Source: an uncultured Lachnospiraceae bacterium
GTDB lineage: Bacteria; Bacillota; Clostridia; Lachnospirales; Lachnospiraceae
Direction: 5' to 3'
Assembly (NCBI GenBank): GCA_946549155.1
Contig: CAMNQN010000082.1
Location: 1 to 12,965 of the forward strand
Length of the DNA: 12,965 nucleotides
Position numbers and translations under genes: made by a program. The first letter of the stretch is position 1, and each line of letters opens with the position of its first letter. The notes beneath the pieces are model-generated. The model saw nothing but the letters and a program-made list of their open reading frames with translations, ran no database searches and was not told the origin of the DNA. Below, piece after piece: positions 1 to 7,591 of the stretch.

Positions 1-62
1 GGAGTTATTTTCCAGATGCTTGTGGCCCTGCGCGCCCGCCTCTTCCTGCGTCCGGATAATTA
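1..62 (+). repeat. Left copy of a ~62-bp flanking inverted repeat (cut by the window edge)
   Basis: The reverse complement of bases 1-53 matches 12896-12948 with only two differences, and the match continues more weakly through a TAATTA block to about base 62. The unit therefore occurs at both ends of the window in opposite orientation. It is GC-richer than the AT-rich DNA that follows and has a GCGCGC core. Read on the plus strand it is open from base 1 to a TAA at 61-63, giving GVIFQMLVALRARLFLRPDN, with an ATG at 16-18. This could be the C-terminal tail of a gene lying left of the window, a tiny ORF, or no gene. The similarity starts at base 1, so the true left boundary is outside. I see no transposase or target-site duplication. 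Confidence 0.85.
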
Positions 63-143
63 ACAAAACACGAATAGCATTGACGCCTGAACAATAAATA
101 TTAAATCTGAAATTTTCCGGATTCCCGTGTTGCATTTTCCAAT

Positions 144-186
144 ACATAGTAGTAATATGTTTGTATGTAGTTTTAAAAACTACATA
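144..186. promoter_or_regulatory. Compound operator: perfect 23-bp palindrome plus a second TATGT pair
   Basis: Bases 164-186 form a perfect palindrome: arm TATGTAGTTTT (164-174), central A (175), arm AAAACTACATA (176-186). Directly upstream, ACATA (144-148) and TATGT (156-160) form another inverted pair with a 7-base spacer, so four copies of the same pentamer lie within 43 bp. This is the usual look of an operator bound by a dimeric regulator, possibly two dimers side by side. It lies 68-110 bp upstream of the hemolysin III start and just ahead of a possible -10 box at 193-198, a position suited to repression. The regulator is unknown, and none is encoded here. The ATGT and ACAT elements are 13 bases apart, not the 8 of the classical PadR box. 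Confidence 0.6.
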
Positions 187-192
187 TCGCGG

Positions 193-198
193 TATACT
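193..198 (+). promoter_or_regulatory. Candidate -10 box (TATACT) for the hemolysin III gene
   Basis: TATACT lies 55 bases before the start codon at 254 and directly after the palindrome. No good -35 hexamer is found 16-19 bases upstream; that position falls inside the palindrome. The promoter is therefore weak or regulator-dependent, or this is not the true -10. A second possibility is TTGACG at 80-85, but nothing close to TATAAT lies at the right distance. The rest of 64-253 is AT-rich and holds no recognisable gene. Confidence 0.3.
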
Positions 199-253
199 AA
201 ATACAGAAAAACTATCGATTAAAACGCAAACCTCAGAAAGGTGGAAAATAATT

Positions 254-937
254 ATGAAAGAAAGAATAAAAACGGACACTCTGTATCTGAAAGACCCCGG
301 CAGCGCCATTACCCACTTTATCGGAATGCTGATGGCGGTTTTCGCGGCGGTACCGCTGATGATCCGGGCGAAATCCAATCCGGATCACATTCACACGGTT
401 TCACTGGCGGTCTTTATTATCAGCATGATTTTATTGTACGCGGCCAGCACCACCTACCATTCGCTGAATCTTTCCGGGAAAATGAACCGTATTCTGCGAA
501 AAATTGACCATATGATGATCTTTGTGCTGATCGCGGGCACCTATACCCCGGTCTGCCTCATTGTCCTGAAGAACCGCACCGGCTATCTCCTGTGCGCCCT
601 GGTATGGGGAATCGCACTGGCGGGTATCCTGATCAAGGCTTTCTGGATCACCTGCCCCAAATGGTTCTCCTCCCTGCTCTACATTGCCATGGGCTGGACC
701 TGCGTGCTGGCCTTCACCCAGATCGTAAACAGCCTCTCCCCTGCTGCTTTCGGCTGGCTGCTGGCCGGCGGCATCATCTACACCGTGGGCGGCATCATCT
801 ACGCGCTGAAGCTGCCTCTTTTCAACGCCCGCCACAAATATTTCGGTTCCCATGAAATCTTTCATCTGTTTGTCATGGGCGGCAGCGCCTGCCACCTGAT
901 TTTGATGTACTTCTTCGTGGCATCCGCCCCCTTATAA
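254..937 (+). CDS. Hemolysin III family (PAQR-like) integral membrane protein
   Basis: The 227-residue product is a polytopic membrane protein of the HlyIII/YqfA/PAQR superfamily, with about seven hydrophobic segments. Family signatures are visible: DPGSAITH near the N-terminus (13-21), SxxxH at S65-H69, an Asp at D85 in KIDHMM, and HxxxH at H200-H204 in the last segment. In PAQR relatives the equivalent Ser/His/Asp/His set holds a zinc ion in a membrane-embedded hydrolase-like site, so the protein is probably a metal-dependent membrane enzyme. The haemolysin name is historical and I infer no toxin role. The start at 254 is chosen because AAAGGTGG sits 10-15 bases upstream. The frame is open back to a TTG at 161, but that start has no Shine-Dalgarno and would translate through the palindrome. 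It is monocistronic and convergent with glgP. Confidence 0.9.
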   Translation: MKERIKTDTLYLKDPGSAITHFIGMLMAVFAAVPLMIRAKSNPDHIHTVSLAVFIISMILLYAASTTYHSLNLSGKMNRILRKIDHMMIFVLIAGTYTPVCLIVLKNRTGYLLCALVWGIALAGILIKAFWITCPKWFSSLLYIAMGWTCVLAFTQIVNSLSPAAFGWLLAGGIIYTVGGIIYALKLPLFNARHKYFGSHEIFHLFVMGGSACHLILMYFFVASAPL

Positions 938-941
938 TGAT

Positions 942-1011
942 AAAAGGAGCTGCCACAAAATCGCAGAGGAGCGTTACTGATATCCTCTGCGATTTTGCGG
1001 CAGCCCCTTTT
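942..1011. terminator. Long stem-loop, probably a bidirectional terminator
   Basis: Arms 942-970 and 983-1011 pair at 27 of 29 positions around a 12-base loop (971-982). The outer edge is AAAAGG...CCTTTT, so both strands end the stem in a short T run. It starts five bases after the hemolysin III stop and lies downstream of glgP, so it can serve both convergent genes. The U tract is only four bases on either side. The stem is unusually long for a simple terminator, but position and shape fit well. Confidence 0.85.
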
Positions 1012-1046
1012 CCGGGAAAACACGTTAATTTGCGTTTCCCCGGGAA
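1009..1046 (-). terminator. Second imperfect hairpin after glgP
   Basis: Bases 1012-1023 (CCGGGAAAACAC) pair imperfectly with 1032-1043, with one-base bulges, and the outer TT/AA flanks (1009-1010 and 1045-1046) extend the stem. It lies 22 bp past the glgP stop and adjoins the larger stem-loop. It has no T run of its own on the minus strand, so it may act as an RNA 3'-end stabiliser or pause element rather than an independent terminator. Confidence 0.35.
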
Positions 1047-1067
1047 GCAAATTCAGTATTTTTTCTC

Positions 1068-3548
1068 TTACAGCTCAAACTTTGCCGGATCCACCTGCAC
1101 TGTCACCTTGTCCAGGTGCCAGATCTCGTCCACGTACTGCTGGATCGTCCGGTCAGAGGTAAACTTTCCGCTGCTGGCCATGTTCAGAATCGCCATCTTC
1201 GCCCAGCGGGCCTCATCCCGGTAAGCCTCTTCCACTCTTCTCTGGGCTTCCGCATAGGACTTGAAATCCGCCAGGATAAAGTAAGTATCGGCCCGGTCAC
1301 TGCAGTTGGTGTTCAGCAGGGAGTCATAAATCTCCCGGAACATCTGCATATCGCCGTGGGAATACTGGCCGTTAATCAGCTGCATCAGCACGCGGCGGAT
1401 ATCCTGATCGTTATTGAAATAGTAGGTAGGATCGTAGCCGCCAAACCGCTCATAGTTGATAACCTGGTCAGAAGTCAGGCCGAAGATAAACGCGTTCTCC
1501 TCTCCCACTTCCTCCACGATCTCCACATTGGCGCCATCCATGGTGCCCAGGGTGGGAGCGCCGTTTAACATAAACTTCATGTTTCCGGTACCGGAGGCCT
1601 CTTTGCTGGCAGTGGAAATCTGCTCGGATACATCTGCCGCCGCAAAAATCATCTCCGCGTTGGATACGCGGTAATCCTCAATAAATACCACCTTCAGCTT
1701 TCCGTTGATGGACTTATCGTTGTTGATTACGTCCGCCACGCTGTTGATCAGCTTGATGGTCTGCTTTGCACGGCGATAGCCTGCCGCCGCCTTCGCGCCG
1801 AAGATAAAGGATCTGGGATAGAAATCCATCTCCGGGTGATCCTTGATGGTATTGTACAGATACATCACATGAAGGATGTTGAGAAGCTGACGCTTATACT
1901 CGTGGAGACGCTTCACCTGCACATCAAAGATGGAGCGGGGATCCAGTTCCACACCATTGTGCTCCTTTACATACTTCGCCAGACGCAGCTTGTTTTGATA
2001 CTTGATATTCATAAACTCCTGCTGGGCCTTCTTGTCGTCGGCGTACACCTTCATCTTGGCGATCTGGGGCAGATCAGTAATCCACTCATCGCCGATGTGA
2101 TCCGTCACCCAATCCGCCAGCAGCGGGTTCCCGTGAAGCAGGAAACGGCGCTGGGTGATGCCGTTGGTCTTATTATTGAATTTCTCCGGGAACATCTCGT
2201 AGAAGTCCCGCAGCTCCTGATTCTTCAGAATCTCTGTATGAAGTCTGGCCACGCCGTTTACGGAATAGCCGGCCACAATGGCCAGATTGGCCATTTTCAC
2301 CTGGCCGTCATAAATAATGGCCATCTTGGCGATCTTATCCTGGTTGCCCGGATATTTCTGCTGAATCTGACCCACAAATCTGCGGTTAATCTCCTCTATG
2401 ATCTGATAGATACGGGGGAGCAGGCGGGAAAACAGCTCGATGGGCCATTTCTCCAGAGCCTCCGCCATAATGGTGTGGTTCGTGTAGGCCACGGTCTTGG
2501 TGGTAACCTCCCAGGCCTCATCCCACTCCAGTCCTTCCTCATCCAGCAGGATCCGCATCAGCTCTGCCACCGCCACGGTGGGATGGGTATCATTCATCTG
2601 GAAGGTGGCCTTCTCGTAGAATTTGCGGATATCGCTGTGTTTCTTTTTATATTTCTCAATCGCGGTCTGAATGCTGGCGGAAATGAAGAAATACTGCTGC
2701 TTTAAACGCAGCTCCTTGCCTGCGTAGTGGTTATCGTTGGGGTAAAGCACCTCCACAATATTCCGGGCCAGGTTCTCCTGCTCCACCGCCTTCTGGTAAT
2801 CTCCCTTGTCAAAGGAATCCAGCTGGAAGTCATTGACAGCCTCCGCGTCCCATACCCGCAGAGTATTTACCATATTATTATTGTAGCCCACAATGGGGAT
2901 ATCGAAGGGCACCGCACGAACGGACTGATAGCCCTCCTGGATGAAATGATTTCTCCGGGTTTTCTCATCGTATTCCACCCGCACATATCCGCCGAATTTT
3001 ACTTCCTTGGCGTACTCCGGACGGCGCAGCTCGAAGGGATTGCCATCCTTTAACCAGTTATCCGGCACCTCCACCTGGTAGCCGTTCTCGATTTTCTGTT
3101 TAAACATACCATAGCGGTAACGGATGCCGCAGCCGTAGGCGGAATAACCCAGGGTTGCCAGGGAATCCAGGAAGCAGGCCGCCAGACGACCCAGGCCGCC
3201 GTTGCCCAGCGCTGCGTCCGGTTCCTGGTCCTCGATCACGTTCAGATCCAGTCCCATCTCCTCCAACGCTTCCTTGACCTCCTTGTAGGCGGTCAGGTTG
3301 ATCAGATTATTTCCCAGGGCACGGCCCATAAGAAATTCCATGGACATGTAATAGACCATCTTGGGGTCGTCCTCATCCAGCTGCTGCTGAGTGGCCAGCC
3401 AATTGTCAATGATGGTATCTTTCACTGCGTAAGAAACCGCCTGGAAAATCTGCTGCTGGGTGGCTTCCTTCAAAGTCTTGCGGTAAAGAGTCTTTACATT
3501 CTCCTTTACCTGCTCCTTAAATACTTCCTTGTCCAATAATTTATTCAT
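1068..3548 (-). CDS. glgP: Glycogen/starch/alpha-glucan phosphorylase
   Basis: This PLP-dependent glycosyltransferase (GT35) releases glucose 1-phosphate from the non-reducing ends of alpha-1,4-glucans, in the cytoplasm. At 826 residues it is close to the ~800-830 usual for bacterial enzymes. The phosphorylase signature EASGTGNMKFMLN runs from 650 to 662; K658 is the lysine that forms the Schiff base with PLP. Other family blocks are NGGLGRLAACFLDS (116-129), MNDTHPT (318-324), NGITQRR (462-468), VKRLHEYKRQLLN (545-557) and GTMDGANVE (668-676). The start at 3548 follows GAGGAGAGACGT. An earlier in-frame ATG at 3569 overlaps the ileS stop as TAATG but has no good ribosome site. It lies 20 bp after ileS, far from any visible glg genes, and presumably shares the ileS transcript. 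Preference for glycogen or maltodextrin cannot be read from the sequence. Confidence 0.97.
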   Translation of the reverse strand: MNKLLDKEVFKEQVKENVKTLYRKTLKEATQQQIFQAVSYAVKDTIIDNWLATQQQLDEDDPKMVYYMSMEFLMGRALGNNLINLTAYKEVKEALEEMGLDLNVIEDQEPDAALGNGGLGRLAACFLDSLATLGYSAYGCGIRYRYGMFKQKIENGYQVEVPDNWLKDGNPFELRRPEYAKEVKFGGYVRVEYDEKTRRNHFIQEGYQSVRAVPFDIPIVGYNNNMVNTLRVWDAEAVNDFQLDSFDKGDYQKAVEQENLARNIVEVLYPNDNHYAGKELRLKQQYFFISASIQTAIEKYKKKHSDIRKFYEKATFQMNDTHPTVAVAELMRILLDEEGLEWDEAWEVTTKTVAYTNHTIMAEALEKWPIELFSRLLPRIYQIIEEINRRFVGQIQQKYPGNQDKIAKMAIIYDGQVKMANLAIVAGYSVNGVARLHTEILKNQELRDFYEMFPEKFNNKTNGITQRRFLLHGNPLLADWVTDHIGDEWITDLPQIAKMKVYADDKKAQQEFMNIKYQNKLRLAKYVKEHNGVELDPRSIFDVQVKRLHEYKRQLLNILHVMYLYNTIKDHPEMDFYPRSFIFGAKAAAGYRRAKQTIKLINSVADVINNDKSINGKLKVVFIEDYRVSNAEMIFAAADVSEQISTASKEASGTGNMKFMLNGAPTLGTMDGANVEIVEEVGEENAFIFGLTSDQVINYERFGGYDPTYYFNNDQDIRRVLMQLINGQYSHGDMQMFREIYDSLLNTNCSDRADTYFILADFKSYAEAQRRVEEAYRDEARWAKMAILNMASSGKFTSDRTIQQYVDEIWHLDKVTVQVDPAKFEL

Positions 3549-3568
3549 ACGTCTCTCCTCTATCCTCA

Positions 3569-6500
3569 TTATAACCGTTCCACGCCAAGAACCACTTTCT
3601 CGCCGTTGATATTCCATTCCTTCTCATATCCTGAAATCTGATCCAGTGCAATGCTCACCGCCAATACCTCATCCTGAATCTGCGCGTCAAAACGAGTCAG
3701 AATATCACTGATCTTCGCGCTGCCCTTCGCGTACACGCGGATCTTATCCATCACCTCAAAGCCGGCTTCCTTTCTCATGGTCTGGATCTTGCTGATCAGT
3801 TCCCGCACAAAGCCTTCCTCGATCAGCTCCGGAGTCAGATTCGTATCCAGCACAACGGTAATGTCCCCATTCTGTTCAGACACGTAGCCTGCCATCTGAG
3901 CGGCGTCGATGAGCAGATCCTCCTCGTTGAGCACCACCTCATTGCCGTTGATATCCAGCTTCAGGCAGCCGTTGGCCTTCAGCTCGTCCATGGCCGCATT
4001 GCCGTCCAGCGCGGACAGCGCCTGGCGGATACCGCCCAGCAGCTTGCCGTACCTGGGGCCCACCGTCTTAAGCTGCGGCTTAAAGGTGTAGGAGGTGAAG
4101 TCCCGCACATCATTTGTGAAGGTCACCATCTTCACATTCAGCTCGTCCTTTACAATATCGGAGAAGAACTGGGGAAGCTCCTGCCCGGCCTTGACATACA
4201 TCCGGCCGATGGGCTGACGGTTCTTGATATTTGCCGTGTTCCGGCAGGCGCGTCCCAGCACCACAATCTTAAGCACCTCGTCCATGTTAGCCTCCAGCTC
4301 CGGGTCGATGTGCTTCTCATCCACTGTGGGGAAATCGCACAGATGAATACTTTCAGGCGCAGAGGCATCCACCCTGCGGACAATGTTCTGGTAAATATCC
4401 TCCGTCATAAAGGGAATCATGGGCGCGGCAGCCTTACATACATTCACCAGGGCAGTATACAGCGTCAGGTAGGCGTTGATCTTATCCTGCTCCATGCCCT
4501 TGGCCCAAAAACGTTCCCGGCTGCGGCGCACATACCAGTTGCTCATATCATCCACAAAGCTCTCCAGCGCTCTGGCTGCCTCAGGGATCCGGTAATTGCC
4601 CAGATCGTTATCCACTTCCCCGATCATGGTATTCATCTTGGACAGCAGCCACTTATCCATCACCGGCAGCCCCTCGTAGTCCAGCGTATAATCCGTGGGG
4701 TTAAAATTGTCAATGTTGGCGTACAGCACATAGAACGCGTAGGTATTCCACAGGGTACCCATGAACTTCCGCTGTCCCTCCTGCACCGCCTTGCCGTGGA
4801 AACGGTTTGGCAGCCAGGGTGCGCTGTTGATGTAGAAATACCAGCGGATCGCGTCGGCGCCGTAGGTCTTTAACGCCTCGAAGGGATCCACCGCATTCCC
4901 CTTGGATTTGCTCATCTTCTGTCCATTTTCATCCTGCACATGCCCCAGCACAATCACGTTCTCGTAGGGAGCCCGGTCAAACAGCAGGGTAGATTCCGCC
5001 AGAAGGGAATAGAACCATCCGCGGGTCTGATCCACCGCCTCGGAGATAAACTGGGCGGGGAACTGTTTCTCAAATAATTCCTGATTCTCAAAGGGATAGT
5101 GATGCTGCGCAAAGGGCATGGCCCCGGAATCAAACCAGCAGTCAATCACCTCCGGCACCCGGTGCATGGGCTTTCCGCAGTGGGGGCAGGGAATCGTAAT
5201 CTCATCGATGTAGGGCCGGTGCAGCTCCACGGTTTTGGCCGCCTCGTTGCCGCTCATCTCAAACAGCTCCTGACGGCTGCCGATGGAGTGCATATGGCCG
5301 CACTCGTCACACTGCCAGATATTTAACGGCGTGCCCCAGTAACGGTTCCGGGAAATTCCCCAGTCCTGCACATTCTCCAGCCAGTCGCCGAAACGCCCCT
5401 TGCCGATGCTCTCCGGAATCCAGTTGATAGTGTTATTGTTGGCGATCAGCTGCTCCTTCACCGCCGTCATCTTGATAAACCAGGACTCCCTGGCGTAGTA
5501 AATCAGCGGAGTGTCGCATCTCCAGCAATGGGGATATTCATGCTCAAACCTGGGGGCATCGTACAGCTTGCCCTCTTTCTCCAGGTCCACCAGGATGGGC
5601 TTGTCCGCATCCTTCACAAACAGGCCGGCGTAGGGTGTCTCCTCCGTCATGTTTCCCTTGCCGTCCACAAACTGAACGAAGGGCAGATCATATTCTCTTC
5701 CCACCCGGCCGTCATCCTCACCGAAGGCCGGAGCGATATGCACGATACCGGTACCATCGGACATGGTAACATAGCCGTCGCACACCACGAAATGAGCTTT
5801 CTTGTGCTGCTTTGCTGCCGCCTCCCCGGCACAGGCAAACAGAGGCTCGTACTCCCGGTATTCCAGTTCTTTCCCCTTGCAGGTTTCCAGCACCTGATAG
5901 GCTGCCGTTCCCTTTTCCTCATCAGCCAGCCGTCCCAGCACCTTGTCCAGCAGCGCCTCCGCCATATAGTATGTGTATCCGTCCGCAGCCTTGACCTTGC
6001 AGTAGGTCTCCTCCGGGTTCACGCAGAGCGCCAGATTAGAGGGCAGGGTCCAGGGCGTGGTGGTCCAGGCCAGGAAGTACGCGTCCTCTCCCACCGCCTT
6101 AAAGCGCACGATGGCGGAGCGTTCCTTTACCGTCTTATAGCCCTGCGCCACCTCCTGCGCAGACAGCGGCGTACCGCAGCGGGGACAGTAGGGCACCACC
6201 TTAAAGCCCTTATACAAAAGGCCCTTGTCCCAGATCTGCTTTAACGCCCACCACTCAGACTCGATGTAGTCGTCATGATATGTCACATAAGGGTGGTCCA
6301 TATCCGCCCAGAAACCAACGGTGCCGGAGAAATCCTCCCACATCCCCTTGTATTTCCAGACGCTCTCTTTACATTTATCGATGAAGGGAACCAGACCGTA
6401 CTCTTCGATCTGTTCCTTTCCATCCAGTCCCAGAAGCTTTTCCACCTCCAGCTCCACCGGAAGCCCGTGGGTGTCCCATCCGGCCTTTCTGGGAACCATC

Positions 6501-6733
6501 TTTCCCTTCATCGTCTGGTATCTGGGAATCATATCCTTAATCACACGGGTCAGCACATGGCCGATATGAGGCTTGCCGTTGGCCGTAGGCGGACCGTCAT
6601 AAAAGGTGTAGGTCTCACAGCCCTCCCGCTGCTCCATGCTCTTCTCAAAAATCTGATTATCCTTCCAGAATTTTTCCGTATTTTTCTCGCGGTCCACAAA
6701 GTTCAGATTTGTAGAAACTTTATCATATAACAT
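3569..6733 (-). CDS. ileS: Isoleucyl-tRNA synthetase, long (type 2-like) form
   Basis: This class I synthetase charges tRNA-Ile and edits mischarged valine. The 1054 residues and the GPPTANGKPHIGH signature (HIGH at 56-59) resemble the longer, eukaryote-like IleRS2 type rather than the ~930-residue type 1 with a C-terminal zinc finger. KMSKS is at 606-610. The CP1 editing domain has TTTPWTLPSN (224-233) and GTGIVHIAPAFGEDD (327-341), with H332 and D341 placed like editing-site residues of the family. Cysteine pairs at 183/186, 403/406, 475/478 and 516/519 suggest zinc-binding knuckles. WFDSG (533-537) and DQTRGWFYSLL (568-578) complete the Rossmann core. The start at 6733 follows AGGAGG by eight bases. 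IleRS2 enzymes are often tolerant of mupirocin, but that property is not proven by the sequence. It leads an operon with glgP. Confidence 0.98.
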   Translation of the reverse strand: MLYDKVSTNLNFVDREKNTEKFWKDNQIFEKSMEQREGCETYTFYDGPPTANGKPHIGHVLTRVIKDMIPRYQTMKGKMVPRKAGWDTHGLPVELEVEKLLGLDGKEQIEEYGLVPFIDKCKESVWKYKGMWEDFSGTVGFWADMDHPYVTYHDDYIESEWWALKQIWDKGLLYKGFKVVPYCPRCGTPLSAQEVAQGYKTVKERSAIVRFKAVGEDAYFLAWTTTPWTLPSNLALCVNPEETYCKVKAADGYTYYMAEALLDKVLGRLADEEKGTAAYQVLETCKGKELEYREYEPLFACAGEAAAKQHKKAHFVVCDGYVTMSDGTGIVHIAPAFGEDDGRVGREYDLPFVQFVDGKGNMTEETPYAGLFVKDADKPILVDLEKEGKLYDAPRFEHEYPHCWRCDTPLIYYARESWFIKMTAVKEQLIANNNTINWIPESIGKGRFGDWLENVQDWGISRNRYWGTPLNIWQCDECGHMHSIGSRQELFEMSGNEAAKTVELHRPYIDEITIPCPHCGKPMHRVPEVIDCWFDSGAMPFAQHHYPFENQELFEKQFPAQFISEAVDQTRGWFYSLLAESTLLFDRAPYENVIVLGHVQDENGQKMSKSKGNAVDPFEALKTYGADAIRWYFYINSAPWLPNRFHGKAVQEGQRKFMGTLWNTYAFYVLYANIDNFNPTDYTLDYEGLPVMDKWLLSKMNTMIGEVDNDLGNYRIPEAARALESFVDDMSNWYVRRSRERFWAKGMEQDKINAYLTLYTALVNVCKAAAPMIPFMTEDIYQNIVRRVDASAPESIHLCDFPTVDEKHIDPELEANMDEVLKIVVLGRACRNTANIKNRQPIGRMYVKAGQELPQFFSDIVKDELNVKMVTFTNDVRDFTSYTFKPQLKTVGPRYGKLLGGIRQALSALDGNAAMDELKANGCLKLDINGNEVVLNEEDLLIDAAQMAGYVSEQNGDITVVLDTNLTPELIEEGFVRELISKIQTMRKEAGFEVMDKIRVYAKGSAKISDILTRFDAQIQDEVLAVSIALDQISGYEKEWNINGEKVVLGVERL

Positions 6734-6844
6734 TTGCCTTCCTCCTCAGAAGCTGTTGCCAGGATTGCACCTCTTTGCCGCCGTTTCCGACAGCACGTTT
6801 CCATTTCTCCGCTTTCTAAATTTCTGCAGTAAATACCGTTTTTC

Positions 6845-6874
6845 ATTATATACACAAAGTTTTTGATTTGTCAA
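6845..6874 (-). promoter_or_regulatory. Consensus sigma-A promoter for ileS-glgP
   Basis: On the minus strand, TTGACA (6869-6874) and TATAAT (6845-6850) are separated by 18 bases; both hexamers match consensus. Transcription should begin near 6838, giving a leader of about 105 nt before the ileS ATG. That leader contains no T-box core such as GGTGGTACCGCG or GTGGTAACACGG and no terminator/antiterminator pair, so I see no riboswitch. The promoter lies 34 bp after the DUF624 gene stop. No clear terminator separates the two, so some readthrough from the upstream unit is possible. Confidence 0.88.
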
Positions 6875-6907
6875 ATTCCTTTCGCCCGATTTTGGCTTAA
6901 TTTGGGC

Positions 6908-7570
6908 TTATTTTCCTTCCTTTTCTTCCGTTTCCTCTTCCTCCTCCGGAGGCATCAGTTTTTTGAATATTTTATATAGGAAGTTACTGTTAATCCAGGC
7001 AATCACCGCAAAGCCCAGCAGAATCCAGATCAACAGCCCGTACCAGATGGTGTAGGTATTCCAGAGGGTAAGAAACACCGCCCCGATCATCACCGCCATC
7101 ATGCAGAAGGTCTGGGGAAAATGGGCAATCGACAGCAGAATCGCGTTCTGCACCGTTTTCTTTATCGTATTGTAAAACCGGGACTGAAGCGGAAACACGT
7201 AGAGAAATACCATGAGCCAGATTAACGCCCCCATGCCCACCAGCACCTTCATGACCATGGACATGCTGCCCTGCATACTGCCGATAATCTGGAAATCCAT
7301 CGCCATAACCACCGCCAGCACCAGCATCACCAGCCAGATGACGGTGGACTGTCTAAAGTTTTCCTTAAAGGAGCGGAAAAAGGTTCTTGCGATATATCCC
7401 TCCTCGCCGTCCTTCATCTTCAGCGTCACGTAGGAAAGCGCCGTGACGGATGCCCCGATGGTCACGATGGGAATACAGCAGATCAAAAATATAATATTTA
7501 AAATCATCAGATCCGCCACCTTGGACAGGGTACGGAAAAGGGGGCCATCCATATTAAAGAAATTACTCAT
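6908..7570 (-). CDS. DUF624 (YesL-like) membrane protein
   Basis: The 220-residue product is an integral membrane protein of the DUF624/YesL type. The N-terminal pattern NMDGPLFRTLSKVADLMILN followed by a CCIPIVTIGAS turn (31-41) is typical of the family. Hydrophobic segments lie roughly at 21-45, 77-92, 105-127, 153-170 and 173-193. A hydrophilic loop at 50-76 contains GYIARTFFRSFKENFRQ. The C-terminus ends in an acidic tail (208-220, mostly Glu). Relatives are often found beside carbohydrate ABC transporters and their role is unclear; no transporter is present here. The start at 7570 follows GGAGAGGAGAAAAGAT. It is the last gene of the metG unit, 21 bp after the hydrolase, so translational coupling is likely. 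No function can be assigned beyond a membrane location. Confidence 0.85.
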   Translation of the reverse strand: MSNFFNMDGPLFRTLSKVADLMILNIIFLICCIPIVTIGASVTALSYVTLKMKDGEEGYIARTFFRSFKENFRQSTVIWLVMLVLAVVMAMDFQIIGSMQGSMSMVMKVLVGMGALIWLMVFLYVFPLQSRFYNTIKKTVQNAILLSIAHFPQTFCMMAVMIGAVFLTLWNTYTIWYGLLIWILLGFAVIAWINSNFLYKIFKKLMPPEEEEETEEKEGK

Positions 7571-7591
7571 ATCTTTTCTCCTCTCCTTACA

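Noticed and set aside
164..186. Palindrome as a PadR or BlaI/CopY box
   Set aside because: The ATGT-ACAT spacing is 13, not 8, and the arm order is TGTAGT...ACTACA, opposite to the ACTACA...TGTAGT order of BlaI-type sites. I left the regulator unnamed.
161..253. N-terminal extension of the hemolysin III gene from a TTG start
   Set aside because: No ribosome site precedes it, it would translate the palindrome and promoter region, and a good AAAGGTGG site precedes the ATG at 254.
431..895. 154-codon minus-strand frame opposite the hemolysin III gene
   Set aside because: It is a shadow of a conserved membrane protein gene with no independent support.
1836..2705. 289-codon plus-strand open frame opposite glgP
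   Set aside because: It is antisense to a clearly conserved phosphorylase, has no family features, and its His/Leu/Ile-rich composition is typical of a shadow frame.
5528..6244. 238-codon plus-strand open frame opposite ileS
   Set aside because: It is antisense to the conserved synthetase editing region, with no recognisable domain or ribosome site.
6861..6910. Terminator between the DUF624 gene and ileS
   Set aside because: Only a 4-bp GCCC/GGGC pairing with a long loop and no T run is present.
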